Positions 7,086 through 16,618 of a DNA stretch of 64,000 bases are shown in pieces. The stretch covers positions 298,033 through 362,032 of the forward strand of contig NZ_CP047243.1 in the NCBI RefSeq assembly GCF_009856605.1, written 5' to 3'. Source of the DNA: Trichormus variabilis 0441 (GTDB taxonomy: Bacteria > Cyanobacteriota > Cyanobacteriia > Cyanobacteriales > Nostocaceae). Both the position numbers and the translations under genes were made by a program. The notes under the pieces are model-generated. The model was not told the origin of the DNA, did not search any database, and saw only the letters and a list, made by a program, of their open reading frames with translations. How positions within the stretch are numbered: position 1 is the stretch's first letter; each line of letters starts with the position of its first letter.

Positions 7086-10000
7086 ATGGGCATTGAATCA
7101 CATCATTTGCAAGAATGGCTAGATAGTGACGTTGATGAAGAATTAATTGCCCTGAATATGAGGTCGCTTTACGGTAATGTACCGTATGAATACCTCTTGT
7201 ACAGCCCGAATATCTCCCGCCGCAACGATGGACGATTGCGGGACAGGGATTTGAAAAAGTACCAACATATTGAACTCGGCGGCTGGTGGTGTAGTGGTAT
7301 TGACCCACTCAACGATCATCAACAAATGCTCTGGGGTTGCTTTAAACCCGACAAACCCCGGCGAGATCCCCAAAAGTTTCACAAGTTCATCAAATACGAG
7401 CATCCTTACCGAGAGCAAACACGCGCTTTCTTCCTGCAAGTCACCAAGAAAATTTGGGTGAAAGTGTCGAATCGTTGTGGTATTTCTATCACTGATGGAG
7501 ATTTGCTTCATCCCGGTGGTTTCTGGCATTGGGTTTGGAAAAACAATGTGCCAGTAATAATTGTCGAAGGAGCCAAAAAAGCAGCTTGTTTACTATCAGC
7601 AGGCTACGCGACGATCGCCATTTCTGGTGTAAATGCAGGATACCGCACACCTTATGATGAGTACGGTACTGCTATCGGTAAGCCATCTCTTATCCCAGAC
7701 CTAAAACACTTTGCAACACAGAATAGACAAGTCAACATTTGCTTTGACCAGGACAGCAAGCCTGAAACCGTGCAAAGGGTGAGAACAGCGATTAGTCGTA
7801 TGGGTCGGCTGCTTGTAAACGAAGGCTGTTCTTTACGAGTGATTGATTTACCTTTTGGTCAAGAAAAAGGTGTTGATGATTTTATCGTGGCTCATGGTCA
7901 GCCAGCGTTTCATGCACTTTACAATACCGCCGAACCATTGGAATTATGGGAAATCAAGTTATTCACCCTGTTAACTTATCCCCCAGCGATCACATTAAAC
8001 CAAAAATTCTTGGGTGGGCTGATTGCACCTGTTGGTGAAAAGTTGATTGTCCTCAAAGCACCCAAAGGCACAGGTAAAACCGAGTGGTTGACCCAGGAAG
8101 TCGCTAAAGCACATGACCAGGGAAGGCGAGTATTAATCATCACTCATCGCATTCAATTGGGTGAGGCGTTATGCGATCGCTTCGGTGTTGATTACGTTAG
8201 TGAACTCTACACGTCTGACACGGGCGGCTTACTCGGTTATGGCGTATGCGTTGACTCGTTGCACAAAGACAGTCAAGCTCGGTTTGACCCAGAGGACTGG
8301 TCTAACGATGTTGTGATTATAGATGAATGTGACCAAGTTTTTTGGCATCTGCTCAACTCTACTACAGACGTGCAGAAGCGGCGGGTGTCAATTCTTCGCA
8401 ACTTTAAGCAGTTGGTACAGAATGTCTTGGGTAGCGAACACGGTAAAATTTACCTTTCTTCTGCCGACGTGTCAGATACAGATGTCAAGTACATTTTGTC
8501 TCTGGCTGGAGAATATAAAGTTAACCCGTTTGTGATCGTCAACAATTATCAGTCGGTGTCTGGCAAATGTTACAACTATTCTGGTAGCAACCCCAAGAAT
8601 TTAATCGCGGCGTTAGACAAGGCGATTGAGAAAGGGGGACACCATTTATTATGTTGTTCTGCTCAAAAAGCAAAATCTAAATGGGGAACCCAAGCCTTAG
8701 AACAACGGTTTAAGCAGAAATTCCCACACCTACGGATTCTGCGAATTGACAGTCATTCTGTTTTAGACCCGAAACACCATGCCTTTGAGTGTATTGCCCA
8801 TCTCAACGAAATTCTCACGCAATATGATTTAGTCATTGCTTCGCCCAGCTTGGAAACAGGCGTTTCTATCGATATTCGAGGTCATTTTGATTCGGTTTGG
8901 GGGATATTCCAGGGAGTTCAGCCTGTGGACTCTGTACGGCAGATGTTGGCACGGTTGAGAGAAACTGTTGACCGTCACATCTGGGTTAGTCGGTACGGTA
9001 TGGGGACTGTGGGCAATGGTTCAACTTCTATGGGTGGATTGTTGCGGAGTCAGGACATTGCAACCCAGGCTAACATTGCCCTTTTGTCGGCTTCTGATAA
9101 TGATGACTACTCTTTCATTGACCAGAATTTTCAGCCCGAATCTTTGCAGACTTGGGGCAAGCGTGGGGCTGTCATCAATGTTGAAATGCGCCGCTATCAA
9201 GAATTTGTGCTGAAGGGTTTGGCTGCTGACGGTTATACGATTATTGATGCGGGTGATTTCGACCCCGACGAAACCAAGGAAGTTGTTAATGAGGTGAAAG
9301 CAGCCTCCAAAGAATTATATTCTGGGGAATGCTTGGGGATTTCTCAAGCTGAAGAGGTGTCTGATGCCGAACTGAAGAAATTGCAGGAGAAACGCGTTAA
9401 AACGAAAGAAGAACGTCATCAGCAGCGAAAGGCGGAATTGTCTCGACGTTATGAGGTTGAGGTAACGCCTGATTTAGTTGAGAAAGATGATGACAGTTGG
9501 TATCCACAGCTAAGGCTGCACTATTATCTGACGGTGGGGCGAGAGTTCCTGACGAAGCGGGATAGCAAACGGACTAAGGCGCAGGCTGAGGCTGGAGAGA
9601 ATGCTATTTGGAAACCTGACTTTAATAAGGGGCAAATGTTGTCGTCGGTGCTGTTGTTAGAAAAACTGAATCTATTGCAGATGTTTACGCCTGGGAAGAA
9701 GTTGCGGGGTTCAGATCAAGGGATGCAGGAACTTAAGGCGATCGCGCTACAGCATCGGTTCCTGATCAAGAACTATCTGAACGTAACTATTTCGGAGAAA
9801 TTGACACCTGTGGCGATCGCACAGAAGCTACTCGATAAGATTGATTTGCGACTGTCTTATGTGGGAAGGCTAGGGCCGAGGGGTCATCGGGAGAGTGTCT
9901 ATAAGTTTGTTGGAGCTGATGATGGGCGTGATGTGATTTTCCAACAGTGGTTAAATCGGGAGTTGGTGTCAGTCACCAGTAATATAAATGTACTAACACA

Positions 10001-10283
10001 AGTTAGTGACACAACAAGGTTATCCACACTCCCCACTAATGATAATTGCGGGGACATGGACGGACTAGAAAACTCTACTGATTCATGGTGGCAACAGGTT
10101 AAATCTCATAGTGCAAAGTTTATAGAACTCTTTGAACATGGTTTGGAATCAGTCAAAGAATTTCTTTCCACCCTCACCAGTGACGAGCGCTGGGGCGTGA
10201 TGATGGCGATTGATGAGCAAGCGCCCGTGATGTTTGAGCAACTGGTGGCGCAGGTTCCCGATTGGGTGCAGTGGTTGGTTTGA
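7086..10283 (+). CDS. plasmid replication protein, CyRepA1/DUF3854 type
   Basis: A 1065-residue protein with the architecture of cyanobacterial CyRepA1 plasmid replication proteins. Residues about 150-280 form a Toprim/DUF3854-like part (PVIIVEGAKKAACLLSAGY, NICFDQDSK). A helicase-type ATPase follows with Walker A APKGTGKTEW near residue 326, Walker B VVIIDECDQVFW near 410 and an arginine-rich motif (QMLARLRETVDRHIW) near 620. A long basic helical C-terminal part follows. The primase-like plus helicase layout suggests it primes and unwinds plasmid DNA at an origin. It is divergent from an XRE regulator. I am confident of the family and less so of biochemical detail. Confidence 0.85.
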   Translation: MGIESHHLQEWLDSDVDEELIALNMRSLYGNVPYEYLLYSPNISRRNDGRLRDRDLKKYQHIELGGWWCSGIDPLNDHQQMLWGCFKPDKPRRDPQKFHKFIKYEHPYREQTRAFFLQVTKKIWVKVSNRCGISITDGDLLHPGGFWHWVWKNNVPVIIVEGAKKAACLLSAGYATIAISGVNAGYRTPYDEYGTAIGKPSLIPDLKHFATQNRQVNICFDQDSKPETVQRVRTAISRMGRLLVNEGCSLRVIDLPFGQEKGVDDFIVAHGQPAFHALYNTAEPLELWEIKLFTLLTYPPAITLNQKFLGGLIAPVGEKLIVLKAPKGTGKTEWLTQEVAKAHDQGRRVLIITHRIQLGEALCDRFGVDYVSELYTSDTGGLLGYGVCVDSLHKDSQARFDPEDWSNDVVIIDECDQVFWHLLNSTTDVQKRRVSILRNFKQLVQNVLGSEHGKIYLSSADVSDTDVKYILSLAGEYKVNPFVIVNNYQSVSGKCYNYSGSNPKNLIAALDKAIEKGGHHLLCCSAQKAKSKWGTQALEQRFKQKFPHLRILRIDSHSVLDPKHHAFECIAHLNEILTQYDLVIASPSLETGVSIDIRGHFDSVWGIFQGVQPVDSVRQMLARLRETVDRHIWVSRYGMGTVGNGSTSMGGLLRSQDIATQANIALLSASDNDDYSFIDQNFQPESLQTWGKRGAVINVEMRRYQEFVLKGLAADGYTIIDAGDFDPDETKEVVNEVKAASKELYSGECLGISQAEEVSDAELKKLQEKRVKTKEERHQQRKAELSRRYEVEVTPDLVEKDDDSWYPQLRLHYYLTVGREFLTKRDSKRTKAQAEAGENAIWKPDFNKGQMLSSVLLLEKLNLLQMFTPGKKLRGSDQGMQELKAIALQHRFLIKNYLNVTISEKLTPVAIAQKLLDKIDLRLSYVGRLGPRGHRESVYKFVGADDGRDVIFQQWLNRELVSVTSNINVLTQVSDTTRLSTLPTNDNCGDMDGLENSTDSWWQQVKSHSAKFIELFEHGLESVKEFLSTLTSDERWGVMMAIDEQAPVMFEQLVAQVPDWVQWLV

Positions 10284-10416
10284 AGAGGTATAGGCGCTCG
10301 CTTTGGAGTAGAAGCAATAAATTCCTGAAACACTTCTATACAAAAAGCAGTTAGAATTGAAATTCTGCGAAATTTTTGGCTGGGATTTGAGAAGTTCAGG
10401 AGTAGGGGACAAAACT

Positions 10417-13400
10417 ATGATTAAGCTTGGCTCATTAGTGCAGTCCTCAAATAATACTTTGGGGACAGGTAAAGTAATTGAAGTATCTGGTGGCAGTATT
10501 GTTGTTGAGTATTTTAGTACCATAGGACAGCGCTGCCAAAAAACTTTATCCTTGCAATCGTTGTCTGGGGTTATACTAAGACCTCAAACGCGATGTTATG
10601 TTCAATTAAAAGAGCAAGATAAATATAAATGGGTAATTGGCAGAATTTCTGGATGGGATGAAGACATCCAAAGGTATGAAATTGATTTGCCAGGGCAGAA
10701 ATCTATAATTAAATCAGAACAAGAAGTTTATGTCCGTTGTAATTTAACAATAAAAGATCCGGTTGAAACACTAGCAATCAAGGCACACGAAACCCCCTAC
10801 TTACACGACAGAAGGTCAGCTTTAGTTAAATGCTTAATCCAGCAGAGGGCTGTAAGTCGTGGGATGAGTGGACTAATTTCATCCAATATTCATCTTTACC
10901 CTCATCAAGTAGAAGTCATCAGGCAAGTATTACAAGATTCAGTTCAACGCTACATATTAGCTGATGAAGCCGGACTGGGAAAAACTATTGAAGCTGGTGT
11001 AATTCTGCGCCAATATCTACTTGATGAGCCAGAAAAAAAAGTAGTAGTCTTGGTTCCAGGGAAATTACTACAACAATGGAAAAATGAGTTAGAGAATAAA
11101 TTCTATATTTCTTCGTTTCCTACAAGAGTAGTAGTGCTGGCATACGAGGATTCGTCCAAAATTAATGCACAGAAAAATATTGGCTTGCTAATTTTGGATG
11201 AAGCCCACCACATTGCCGCAATGGCTAATTCCCAAGATAGCAAACTACGCCAGAATTTTGAAATCTATAAGTATCTAGCCCATAGAAGCGAACACTTACT
11301 TTTACTATCTGCAAGTCATATTCTTCAATGTGAGCAAGAGTTACTAGTCCTGCTGCATTTACTTGAGCCTAAAATTTATCAACTCAATAATCTAGAAGAT
11401 TTTCAGCTAAAAATTAATAAAGATAAACTGCTAGCTCAACTTATCTCCTCATTAATAAATGAGGAAAATACTTCTAATGTCCACAATGGTTTAAAGCAAT
11501 TACAAACATTATTACCCGAAGACAAGTATTTATTAACTTTATTAGGTAAATGGGAAGATGGCTTAAACACTGATTCGTCTGCTCATACTAAAACCCTTAA
11601 AGAAATTTGCACGTATGTTAATGAAAACTATCGACTGTATCAGCGAATACTGTCTAATAGTCGTGCTTGTCTAGAAGATGACACATTTAGGCGCAATATT
11701 ACACCCAAGGAAGAATATGATTTAGATGAGCGATCGCCTGATATTCATGAATTGCTAGAGAAATGGCGTACTATTGCACCCAAACAAGAAGCTTATCAAC
11801 GCATTTTCCTACTGTTGTTCTTAGCTTCTGGTACGTGGTTAGGTATTTTAGAGCGAGTAATAGCCGCACGCCAGAGTGGAGTGCGTCATCCATTGCTACT
11901 TAAAGAGTTTAGTAGTAATGATATCAATCTTTTAACTGAAACTCCCAAGTTTGAAGGTGAAGAAGAGGTTTTAATCTCTTTACGCCAAATTATTAATCAA
12001 CCTTCAGAAGACGGAGACCGGATTGAACTATTAAAAATCATCATTCTCTACCGCTTATCAGAAATTTTTGGTTTGCAATCATTTCGCAGCGACCTTAGCA
12101 AACTAAGCGAGAGAATCCGGCAGAGAATTTCTAGACCTATTCCTGGTGATTATTTGCCAAAGATATTGATATTTACCAGTTTTGGACAAACCTGCTTAGA
12201 AATCGCTCGTTCACTAGCAAATGCTTTTGGTACAGAAACTATTGCTGTCCATCAATCAGAACAAAGTTGGGGAGAAATCGAGAAAAACTTACAGCAGTTT
12301 TACAGTAATCCTAATTGCTTTATCCTCATCTGTGATGCTTCTGCACAAGAAGGTCATAATTTTGGATTTGTTGATTGGGTAATTAATTTTGACTTCCCTT
12401 GGCAACCACATCAATTAGAACAGAGAATTATTAGATTCGACCAAATTGGGCGTTCTAAAAATATTGATTTTACCGTACTAGTTGGCGCTGATTTAGATGA
12501 TAGTTTTCATTATGCTTGGTATCAACTTTTAAAGGATGGATTTTCCATTTTTACTGAGTCTATAGCTAGTTTCCGATTAGATAATGAATTATCACATCTA
12601 GAACAAAGCTTGTTTCAACTAGGCGCTATTGGTTTGCTCAAACAAGTAGAATCCATCAAAAACACAATTGCTCAAGCACAATCCCAGGTGATTGCAGAGC
12701 ATAAACTAAATAAGGCTCTGCTTGGAGAGAATGACGATACATTTTTTCCAGAGCTAGATAGTTACGATCTTAATCATCTGGAAATTAAACGAGCTATAGA
12801 AGGTTGGATTGATAATTCACTAAAATTCAAATCTGTGTATCACCCAGATTTAGCAAATGTCAAGTATTATCAAGCAACTAAGTATACTTTAGTACCTCTC
12901 AACGAGTTGAAATCTTGCTTTATCCATAGCAATCTCAACCAATTTGGTACTTATGACCGCCAACTAGCAAACCACAATCCTGGTATCAAACTTTTTCGTA
13001 TAGGAGAAGGGTTGGTAGATGCACTTTCCAGATATATAGAATGGGATGATCGGGGTCAAGCTTTTGCTCTTTGGCGACAAGACTCATCTTGGGACAGTCG
13101 TGGGGGAATGGAATGGTTTGGTTTTCAATGTAATTATTTAGTTGAATTTAATCTGGAAAAAGTCAAGCAGATTTTTACCGATTATCAACTTGATAATTCT
13201 CGGTTTAACGTCTTAAAGCGTCAGGTTGATGCTTTATTTCCACCATTGATTGAAACTATCTTTATTGATGCTCGTTCCCAAATGCTCCGTGAAGTTCAGG
13301 ATGAATTACTCTTGAGTATATTACAACGCCCATATCAAAAAGATAAAACCTCTCATGGAGTACAAGATCATAATCTTGCTAAAGAACGTTTAGGAATCAT

Positions 13401-13722
13401 TGACAATTTTATTGCTCCTACTAATTGGGAGCAAGTTTGCCAGGAAGTTAGTAATATATCAAGGAGATTACTCGCCCAACGTCAACACTTGATTCAACGA
13501 TGTCAACGTTATGCTCATTTAGCAGAGCAGAAGTTAGCTCCTAAAATAGAGCAGTTAAGTTTACGCTTGAATACACAAACTTGGGATAATACTCTAGCTG
13601 AGGAATTGAAAATCGAAAGGCTTTTGAAGTCTGCTATTGTCCAAGGTATCTATCAACCACAACTTCAAGTTGATTCTGTTGGTTTTATTGTGATATCTGC
13701 TCATTCTCCTGCCCATTTTTAA
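10417..13722 (+). CDS. RapA/SNF2-type helicase, DpdE-like
   Basis: A 1101-residue protein. I use the ATG at 10417 (MIKLGSLVQSS) because AGGAG/AGGGGA lies just upstream. An N-terminal beta-rich region (about 1-110) is followed by an SF2 core: ADEAGLGKTIEAG (Walker A, near 181), LLILDEAHH (near 258), and a C-terminal helicase half starting ILIFTSFGQTC (near 581) with QRIIRFDQIGR as motif VI. This layout resembles RapA and the DpdE helicase of the deazapurine DNA-modification (Dpd) cluster, especially the start 'IKLGSLV' and the HETPYLHDRR/CLIQQRAVSRGM region. No DpdA transglycosylase or other Dpd genes are in the window, so it may be an orphan. It heads a three-gene operon. Confidence 0.75.
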   Translation: MIKLGSLVQSSNNTLGTGKVIEVSGGSIVVEYFSTIGQRCQKTLSLQSLSGVILRPQTRCYVQLKEQDKYKWVIGRISGWDEDIQRYEIDLPGQKSIIKSEQEVYVRCNLTIKDPVETLAIKAHETPYLHDRRSALVKCLIQQRAVSRGMSGLISSNIHLYPHQVEVIRQVLQDSVQRYILADEAGLGKTIEAGVILRQYLLDEPEKKVVVLVPGKLLQQWKNELENKFYISSFPTRVVVLAYEDSSKINAQKNIGLLILDEAHHIAAMANSQDSKLRQNFEIYKYLAHRSEHLLLLSASHILQCEQELLVLLHLLEPKIYQLNNLEDFQLKINKDKLLAQLISSLINEENTSNVHNGLKQLQTLLPEDKYLLTLLGKWEDGLNTDSSAHTKTLKEICTYVNENYRLYQRILSNSRACLEDDTFRRNITPKEEYDLDERSPDIHELLEKWRTIAPKQEAYQRIFLLLFLASGTWLGILERVIAARQSGVRHPLLLKEFSSNDINLLTETPKFEGEEEVLISLRQIINQPSEDGDRIELLKIIILYRLSEIFGLQSFRSDLSKLSERIRQRISRPIPGDYLPKILIFTSFGQTCLEIARSLANAFGTETIAVHQSEQSWGEIEKNLQQFYSNPNCFILICDASAQEGHNFGFVDWVINFDFPWQPHQLEQRIIRFDQIGRSKNIDFTVLVGADLDDSFHYAWYQLLKDGFSIFTESIASFRLDNELSHLEQSLFQLGAIGLLKQVESIKNTIAQAQSQVIAEHKLNKALLGENDDTFFPELDSYDLNHLEIKRAIEGWIDNSLKFKSVYHPDLANVKYYQATKYTLVPLNELKSCFIHSNLNQFGTYDRQLANHNPGIKLFRIGEGLVDALSRYIEWDDRGQAFALWRQDSSWDSRGGMEWFGFQCNYLVEFNLEKVKQIFTDYQLDNSRFNVLKRQVDALFPPLIETIFIDARSQMLREVQDELLLSILQRPYQKDKTSHGVQDHNLAKERLGIIDNFIAPTNWEQVCQEVSNISRRLLAQRQHLIQRCQRYAHLAEQKLAPKIEQLSLRLNTQTWDNTLAEELKIERLLKSAIVQGIYQPQLQVDSVGFIVISAHSPAHF

Positions 13723-13808
13723 GTGCGGGATTTATTGATAAGGGCGTTGAAGTTGAGGTGAAACCAAGTATTGTATAAATTGATATTGTTAATTGTTAAA
13801 TAGGGTGA

Positions 13809-14150
13809 TTGCAGTTGGTTTTAATCATTCGTGAACCTGCTACCCCACAGCAGATAGAAGAAATGCTAAAAACTTGGGATGTATTTATTAAAATAGCAGT
13901 AGACATCGAACGCAAAATTCTGGCAGGCGGGGGTGTTCGTCATTACGAGTGTGAACAAGAACTACTCAAGGATGGAAGCAGACAACGTGATATTTGGGGA
14001 GCTGACTGGTCGCCTTATACTCAAGAAATCGTATTTGAGTCTATCATTAACATTCGCCCTAGCCAGAACAATCGGAGTATGATCATACAATCACTGCAAA
14101 TTCGACAACAAGTTAGCCAAATTACTCAGCAGTTGCTAGGAGGTTCATAA
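13809..14150 (+). CDS. hypothetical protein, 113 aa, in helicase operon
   Basis: I do not recognise this protein. No ATG lies near the frame's beginning, because an in-frame TGA is at 13806-13808. The likely start is TTG at 13809 (LQLVLIIREPATPQQ), and a later ATG at 13863 would lose the conserved-looking N-terminus. It is a mixed alpha/beta protein without motifs. Its stop overlaps the next start by one base (TAATG), and it lies 86 bases after the helicase gene, so it is probably part of the helicase's system. Confidence 0.65.
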   Translation: MQLVLIIREPATPQQIEEMLKTWDVFIKIAVDIERKILAGGGVRHYECEQELLKDGSRQRDIWGADWSPYTQEIVFESIINIRPSQNNRSMIIQSLQIRQQVSQITQQLLGGS

Positions 14151-14512
14151 TGCCTAACTGGAGTTCAATTAAAGCTAGTTTCTTAGCTTTAGACCAACCA
14201 CATCAACTGGGTGAATTAGCATCAAGTCTGGCACACCTGAAGTCTTGGGTACAAAGTAGCGATTGTCAACAAGTAGTCCCGGTAGTCTTAGAAGAAAGCC
14301 TGTTGTATTTATCTTTAATACAGCAAAATACCCAGGTCTATCACAAAGAATTAAATCAACTTCAAGATATATTACAAGGTTGGCAGCGCAATTGGGACAA
14401 CATTAAGTCTCAATCAAGCCAAACGGCAAATATTACGAATGTTGCTTCTGGTTGGTCAGAGCGAATTTTAGATATGTCTGGTTTGCTCAAGTCTGAATCT
14501 ATGAGTGCGTGA
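14150..14512 (+). CDS. hypothetical helical protein, 120 aa, in helicase operon
   Basis: A small helical protein (MPNWSSIKASFLALDQPHQL...) with no recognised family. It is translationally coupled to the 113-aa gene by a TAATG junction. Its TGA lies right beside the right-end hairpin of the TnpB element, so the element inserted immediately after this operon and may have removed or separated further genes. Confidence 0.65.
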   Translation: MPNWSSIKASFLALDQPHQLGELASSLAHLKSWVQSSDCQQVVPVVLEESLLYLSLIQQNTQVYHKELNQLQDILQGWQRNWDNIKSQSSQTANITNVASGWSERILDMSGLLKSESMSA

Positions 14513-14513
14513 A

Positions 14514-15722
14514 CTACCTACACTGACCTGACGGTACAGTGTAGGCTTCCTGTCCAACAGAAAGCACAGTAGTGGATTTCTTGCGTCCTCCCTTACTACG
14601 ACTTACATCTGGGCGACAGGCTTTATCCCCCGTTCCAGAGGTCAAAATTCGTAGACCCTCATCTCTGAGGTTAATGCTTGCGTTCACATCCCTGTCGTGC
14701 CTAGTTTGGCAATTATCGCAAGTCCAAAATCTTACATCAAGTGGCAAACCACCAACTTGATTAAGGCACACATGACAAGTTTTTGAACTGGGAAAAAATC
14801 TATCAACTTCAAGATAAATCTTCCCTTCCATTTCTGCCTTGTATTTCAACATGGTACAGAACATTCCCCATCCAACTTGATGTATAGACTTGGCTAGTTT
14901 ATGATTCTGCATCATGCCTTTAACATTTAGATTTTCAAGCACTATAACTTGGTTTTCGTTGACTATTCTACGAGATAGCTTTTGTAGAAAATCCTCACGG
15001 CAGTTAGTTATTTTCCTATGAACTCTAGCAACTTTATTTCTGGCTTTAATACGGTTATTAGAACCCTTCTGCTTTCTAGATAACTGCTGCTGTTTAAGTT
15101 TTAAATTCTTCTCATGTTTGCTGAGTATTCTAGGATTATCAAACTTAGAACCATCGCTAGTAACTGCAAAGTGAGTTAATCCCAAGTCAATACCTATCGC
15201 TTTACCTTCTGTATTTGATTCTGGTTTGTCTTTACCATCATCAAAAAGAATAGCCGCAAAGTATTGATTAGAACAGTTTTTAGATAGGGCTACAGTCTTA
15301 ACTTTTCCCTCAATAGGTCTATGAATCATCGCTGTGACATCTCCTATTTTTGGGAGACTCACAGAATTATCATTAATTTTGACATTTTGAGGATATTGTA
15401 TTGACTGTTTACCATGTTTTGATTTGAATCTAGGATATTTAGCCCGTTTCTCAAAAAAATTATTAAAAGCTACTCCAAGATTCAAGCAAACTTGTTGCAA
15501 GCATTGTGAGTAAGTTAGCGATAACCACTCATATTCTTTTTTTAACTGGGGAATTATCTTTTTAACTTCGTATCCAGATAACCCCTTACCAGTCTCCTTG
15601 TATGTCTGGTTCATCAAGTTCAGGCAATAATTCCATAACCAACGACAACTACCAAAAGCTTGTGCTAGTGACTGCTGCTGTTGGGTGTCTGGATATAACC
15701 TGACTTTGACGACTCTTAACAT
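14514..15722 (-). CDS. tnpB: TnpB, RNA-guided nuclease of IS200/IS605-type element
   Basis: A 402-residue protein from the ATG at 15722 (MLRVVKVRLYPD). The frame is open upstream but that part is atypical. It has the N-terminal helix-turn-helix/wedge region, then a RuvC-like domain split by a zinc finger: catalytic Asp in AIGIDLGLTHFAV, Glu in VIVLENLNVKG, and final Asp in TRHDRDVNASINL. The CxxC pairs CHVC and CDNC form the zinc finger. All key residues are present, so the nuclease is probably active. The guide RNA is expected from the 3' end of the gene and the right end of the element. Confidence 0.9.
   Translation of the reverse strand: MLRVVKVRLYPDTQQQQSLAQAFGSCRWLWNYCLNLMNQTYKETGKGLSGYEVKKIIPQLKKEYEWLSLTYSQCLQQVCLNLGVAFNNFFEKRAKYPRFKSKHGKQSIQYPQNVKINDNSVSLPKIGDVTAMIHRPIEGKVKTVALSKNCSNQYFAAILFDDGKDKPESNTEGKAIGIDLGLTHFAVTSDGSKFDNPRILSKHEKNLKLKQQQLSRKQKGSNNRIKARNKVARVHRKITNCREDFLQKLSRRIVNENQVIVLENLNVKGMMQNHKLAKSIHQVGWGMFCTMLKYKAEMEGKIYLEVDRFFPSSKTCHVCLNQVGGLPLDVRFWTCDNCQTRHDRDVNASINLRDEGLRILTSGTGDKACRPDVSRSKGGRKKSTTVLSVGQEAYTVPSGQCR
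14517..14545. repeat. right-end hairpin of the TnpB element
   Basis: Perfect 9-bp arms CCTACACTG and CAGTGTAGG with an 11-base loop, between the tnpB stop and the stop of the preceding operon. The position fits the subterminal imperfect palindrome of IS200/IS605 right ends. It could also terminate transcription from both sides. Confidence 0.65.
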
Positions 15723-15969
15723 ATTAGAGTAAACAACGTTTGCTATAAAAAAGTATGACATAGAAATTGCTAGTTTCCTCCATATCTTCCTCCCTTGCCT
15801 ATCGGCATCGGTCGGAAGATTGTCGTCAACAAGCAAACGCCATTCATGAGGACACTGGCGTGGGCGGCTTTGCCGACTTGAGCAAAGTGTCCGTCTCATC
15901 ACCTCCCTTCCCTACGGGACGCTACGCGAACGGGTAGGTGAGAGGCTTCTGTCAGTTCAAGCTAAAATT

Positions 15970-16548
15970 CTAGCCTTTTATGATTACAATTTTTTCGTTC
16001 AAAATCCAAGGCAACAATTTGGCAATATTTTTAGCATCGTCAATACCGCGATGGTGTATTCCTTCCAATTCTATGTTTACCAGTTGCAACGCTTCTGCCA
16101 TACCATAACGCTTGGGTAAGTCTTGGCTCTCACTAAACATTTGTTTGAGATTGATATGAGGATAAGCAATAGGAAAGAGAATGTTATGAAATTTGCTATC
16201 TTGTTTAAACTGATTTCGATCATAGTCTCCCCACGAACCAAACACAGCATTCGGATATTTCGACAGCCATTGTTTGAGCATGGCGATCGCTTCGGGATAT
16301 TCAGGAGCATGATCCACCTGTGTTTGAGTAATTGAGGTTAATAATTTACAGAACTCGGTGAGTATGGGATGGCGAATAGGTTTGATAAACGTTTGAAACT
16401 CATCGAGTATTTTTAGAGTTTGCGCCTCAACCATAACGGCTCCAATCTCAATTATTTCCATTTCATGCCGTTTGATAGTTCCTTTGTCACAACAAGTCGC
16501 TTCCAAATCAAGCACTAAAAAATAATCAAATTGATTTAAGTTAAGCAT
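15970..16548 (-). CDS. DEDDh 3'-5' exonuclease, ERI1/KapD-like
   Basis: A 192-residue single-domain exonuclease. Exo I is LVLDLEATCC (Asp and Glu for metal binding) near residue 10, Exo II is SWGDYDRNQF near 105, and Exo III is HHRGIDDAKN (His and Asp) near 170. The family removes nucleotides from the 3' end of RNA or DNA with two metal ions. Proteins of this ERI1-like subtype often act on structured RNA. It lies beside the TnpB element, with no clear operon partner. I am confident of the fold but the substrate is unknown. Confidence 0.85.
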   Translation of the reverse strand: MLNLNQFDYFLVLDLEATCCDKGTIKRHEMEIIEIGAVMVEAQTLKILDEFQTFIKPIRHPILTEFCKLLTSITQTQVDHAPEYPEAIAMLKQWLSKYPNAVFGSWGDYDRNQFKQDSKFHNILFPIAYPHINLKQMFSESQDLPKRYGMAEALQLVNIELEGIHHRGIDDAKNIAKLLPWILNEKIVIIKG

Positions 16549-16618
16549 AATTTAACTATTGCTATCTTGAAATGATGGACGCTTGTATGCCTATTAAAAC
16601 TTGTTGCAGATATATTGC

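Larger units (their letters stand above)
14513..15960 (-). mobile_element. IS200/IS605-type element carrying only tnpB
   Basis: The element contains one gene, tnpB, and no TnpA (Y1) transposase. Its right end carries a perfect 9-bp hairpin: CCTACACTG (14517-14525) and CAGTGTAGG (14537-14545), as expected for the subterminal hairpins recognised by TnpA. On the left side CCTAC (15911-15915) and GTAGG (15934-15938) can pair around a GC-rich motif. The exact ends are not certain. A TnpB-only element depends on TnpA in trans, or is maintained for the RNA-guided nuclease activity shown for TnpB in other bacteria. Confidence 0.65.
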
